A stretch of 5,976 nucleotides of DNA from Candidatus Thiodiazotropha sp. (ex Gloverina cf. vestifex) (GTDB taxonomy: Bacteria; Pseudomonadota; Gammaproteobacteria; Chromatiales; Chromatiaceae). The stretch covers positions 1-5,976 of the forward strand of contig JAHXHT010000146.1 of the NCBI GenBank assembly GCA_025656435.1, in the 5' to 3' direction. This document shows positions 5,669 to 5,976 of the stretch, piece by piece (the stretch's first letter is position 1; the number at the start of each line of letters is the position of its first letter). The notes under the pieces were generated by a model that worked only from the letters and a program-made list of their open reading frames with translations, was not told the DNA's origin and made no database searches. The position numbers and the translations under genes were made by a program.

Positions 5669-5677
5669 ATACACGAA
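5657..5677. promoter_or_regulatory. Probable NrtR operator: 21-bp near-perfect palindrome
   Basis: Half-sites TTAGTGTAT (5657-5665) and ATACACGAA (5669-5677) flank a CAA centre. Eight of nine base pairs are symmetric; the one break is A/G at the third position. It lies 50 bases upstream of the favoured nrtR start and overlaps the candidate -35 box. Symmetry, length and position fit a dimeric repressor operator. From memory, GTGTA/TACAC half-sites resemble those described for some proteobacterial NrtR groups, but I could not check this. Confidence 0.6.
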
Positions 5678-5693
5678 ATAAAAAAACCGGCAC

Positions 5694-5803
5694 TTTATCC
5701 GGATGATTTACATAGCATTCTGAATTATTTCCACTTGTCCGTCATGCCAGCTTAGTGGCTGGTGATCAGTTGTAATATCTGCCAACCACTCACAGAAGGG
5801 GAT
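5694..5803. other. Non-coding spacer upstream of nrtR with imperfect inverted repeats
   Basis: No convincing gene is visible. AGTGGCTGG (5754-5762) can pair with CCAACCACT (5782-5790) at eight of nine positions across a 19-base loop, and CCAGC/GCTGG (5747-5751, 5758-5762) forms a competing small hairpin. Neither is followed by a T-run. It separates the leftward nrtR promoter from the rightward FliA promoter and may insulate them. Confidence 0.35.
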
Positions 5804-5830
5804 TAAAGATCAATCATAATAGGCCGATAA
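5804..5830 (+). promoter_or_regulatory. Near-consensus sigma-28 (FliA) promoter reading out of the window
   Basis: TAAAGATC (5804-5811), an 11-base spacer, and GCCGATAA (5823-5830) match the enterobacterial FliA consensus TAAAGTTT-N11-GCCGATAA. The spacing is exact, the -10 element is perfect and the -35 matches six of eight. Transcription would start near 5837. FliA promoters drive late flagellar, flagellin, chemotaxis and c-di-GMP genes, so the gene to the right is likely part of a motility regulon. A 10-bp palindrome, ACCAATTGGT (5830-5839), covers the expected start point. Confidence 0.65.
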
Positions 5831-5867
5831 CCAATTGGTAGAACAAACACTTTATCAAATTCGGACC

Positions 5868-5939
5868 ATGCAGACTGCAAGCACAGCCACCGCTGATCGC
5901 CATGGAAGGCTGAAAGCCGAGGCGATTAGTCCCCGATAG
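5868..5939 (+). other. Leader region with a 23-codon open frame and strong hairpin
   Basis: The first ATG after the FliA promoter (5868) opens a 23-codon frame, MQTASTATADRHGRLKAEAISPR, ending at TAG 5937-5939, with only a weak GGA five bases upstream. The same bases form a stem, CTGATCGCC (5893-5901) with GGCGATTAG (5921-5929), nine pairs including one G-U, enclosing GGCT-GAA-AGCC. The minus strand is also open across this stretch to the window edge, but its product is not recognisable. This may be a structured leader or small RNA instead of a gene. The tandem TAGGCGTAGGCG follows at 5937-5948. Confidence 0.3.
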
Positions 5940-5976
5940 GCGTAGGCGCGGTTGTATGGCCGTAATTGTGACTGTT

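Noticed and set aside
5814..5976. Minus-strand frame open from the right window edge to a TGA near 5814
   Set aside because: It gives about 53 residues with no recognisable motif, runs through the FliA promoter and the hairpin, and is likely a chance open frame.
5956..5976. ATG at 5956 as the start of the FliA-driven gene
   Set aside because: Only seven codons are visible and there is no clear ribosome site, so it cannot be supported from this window.

Overview
The window reads as about 6 kb of bacterial chromosome, most likely from a gammaproteobacterium. The grounds are an E. coli-length NadA with the same Fe-S cysteine spacing, a DUF3108-like periplasmic protein, and candidate sigma-54 and sigma-28 (FliA) promoters. 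Base composition looks close to 50% GC. No rRNA, tRNA, CRISPR array, transposase or phage gene is visible. The species cannot be named from the sequence alone.

Layout from left to right. (1) Positions 1-407: a small minus-strand gene of unknown function, with a good ribosome site but an amber codon in the middle, a hairpin just after its end and a sigma-54-type promoter upstream. (2) 408-1328 plus: an exported DUF3108-like protein. (3) 2995-1333 minus: a histidine-box membrane hydroxylase of the sterol desaturase family, overlapping by 11 bases a gene for a protein with a small N-terminal domain and a long acidic repeat tail. (4) 2996-3205: an AT-rich divergent spacer. (5) 3206-3772 plus: a single-pass membrane protein with an unbroken methionine-rich coiled coil. 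(6) 5606-3846 minus: a two-gene NAD operon, an NrtR-like Nudix/winged-helix regulator followed 15 bases later by nadA. (7) 5694-5976: non-coding or gene-edge DNA holding a near-consensus FliA promoter that reads rightward out of the window, followed by a strong hairpin.

The clearest functional story is the NAD module. An NrtR-type regulator sits directly upstream of quinolinate synthase, and a 21-bp near-perfect palindrome lies about 50 bases ahead of its probable start, overlapping a candidate -35 box. This suggests an autoregulated NAD biosynthesis operon. Both ends of the window carry promoter signatures typical of motility regulons (sigma-54 on the left, FliA on the right), so flagellar or chemotaxis genes may lie near. 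I see no strong evidence for a wholly new multi-gene system. The least explained items are the coiled-coil protein, the acidic repeat protein paired with the hydroxylase, the amber-interrupted small gene, and the structured element after the FliA promoter.
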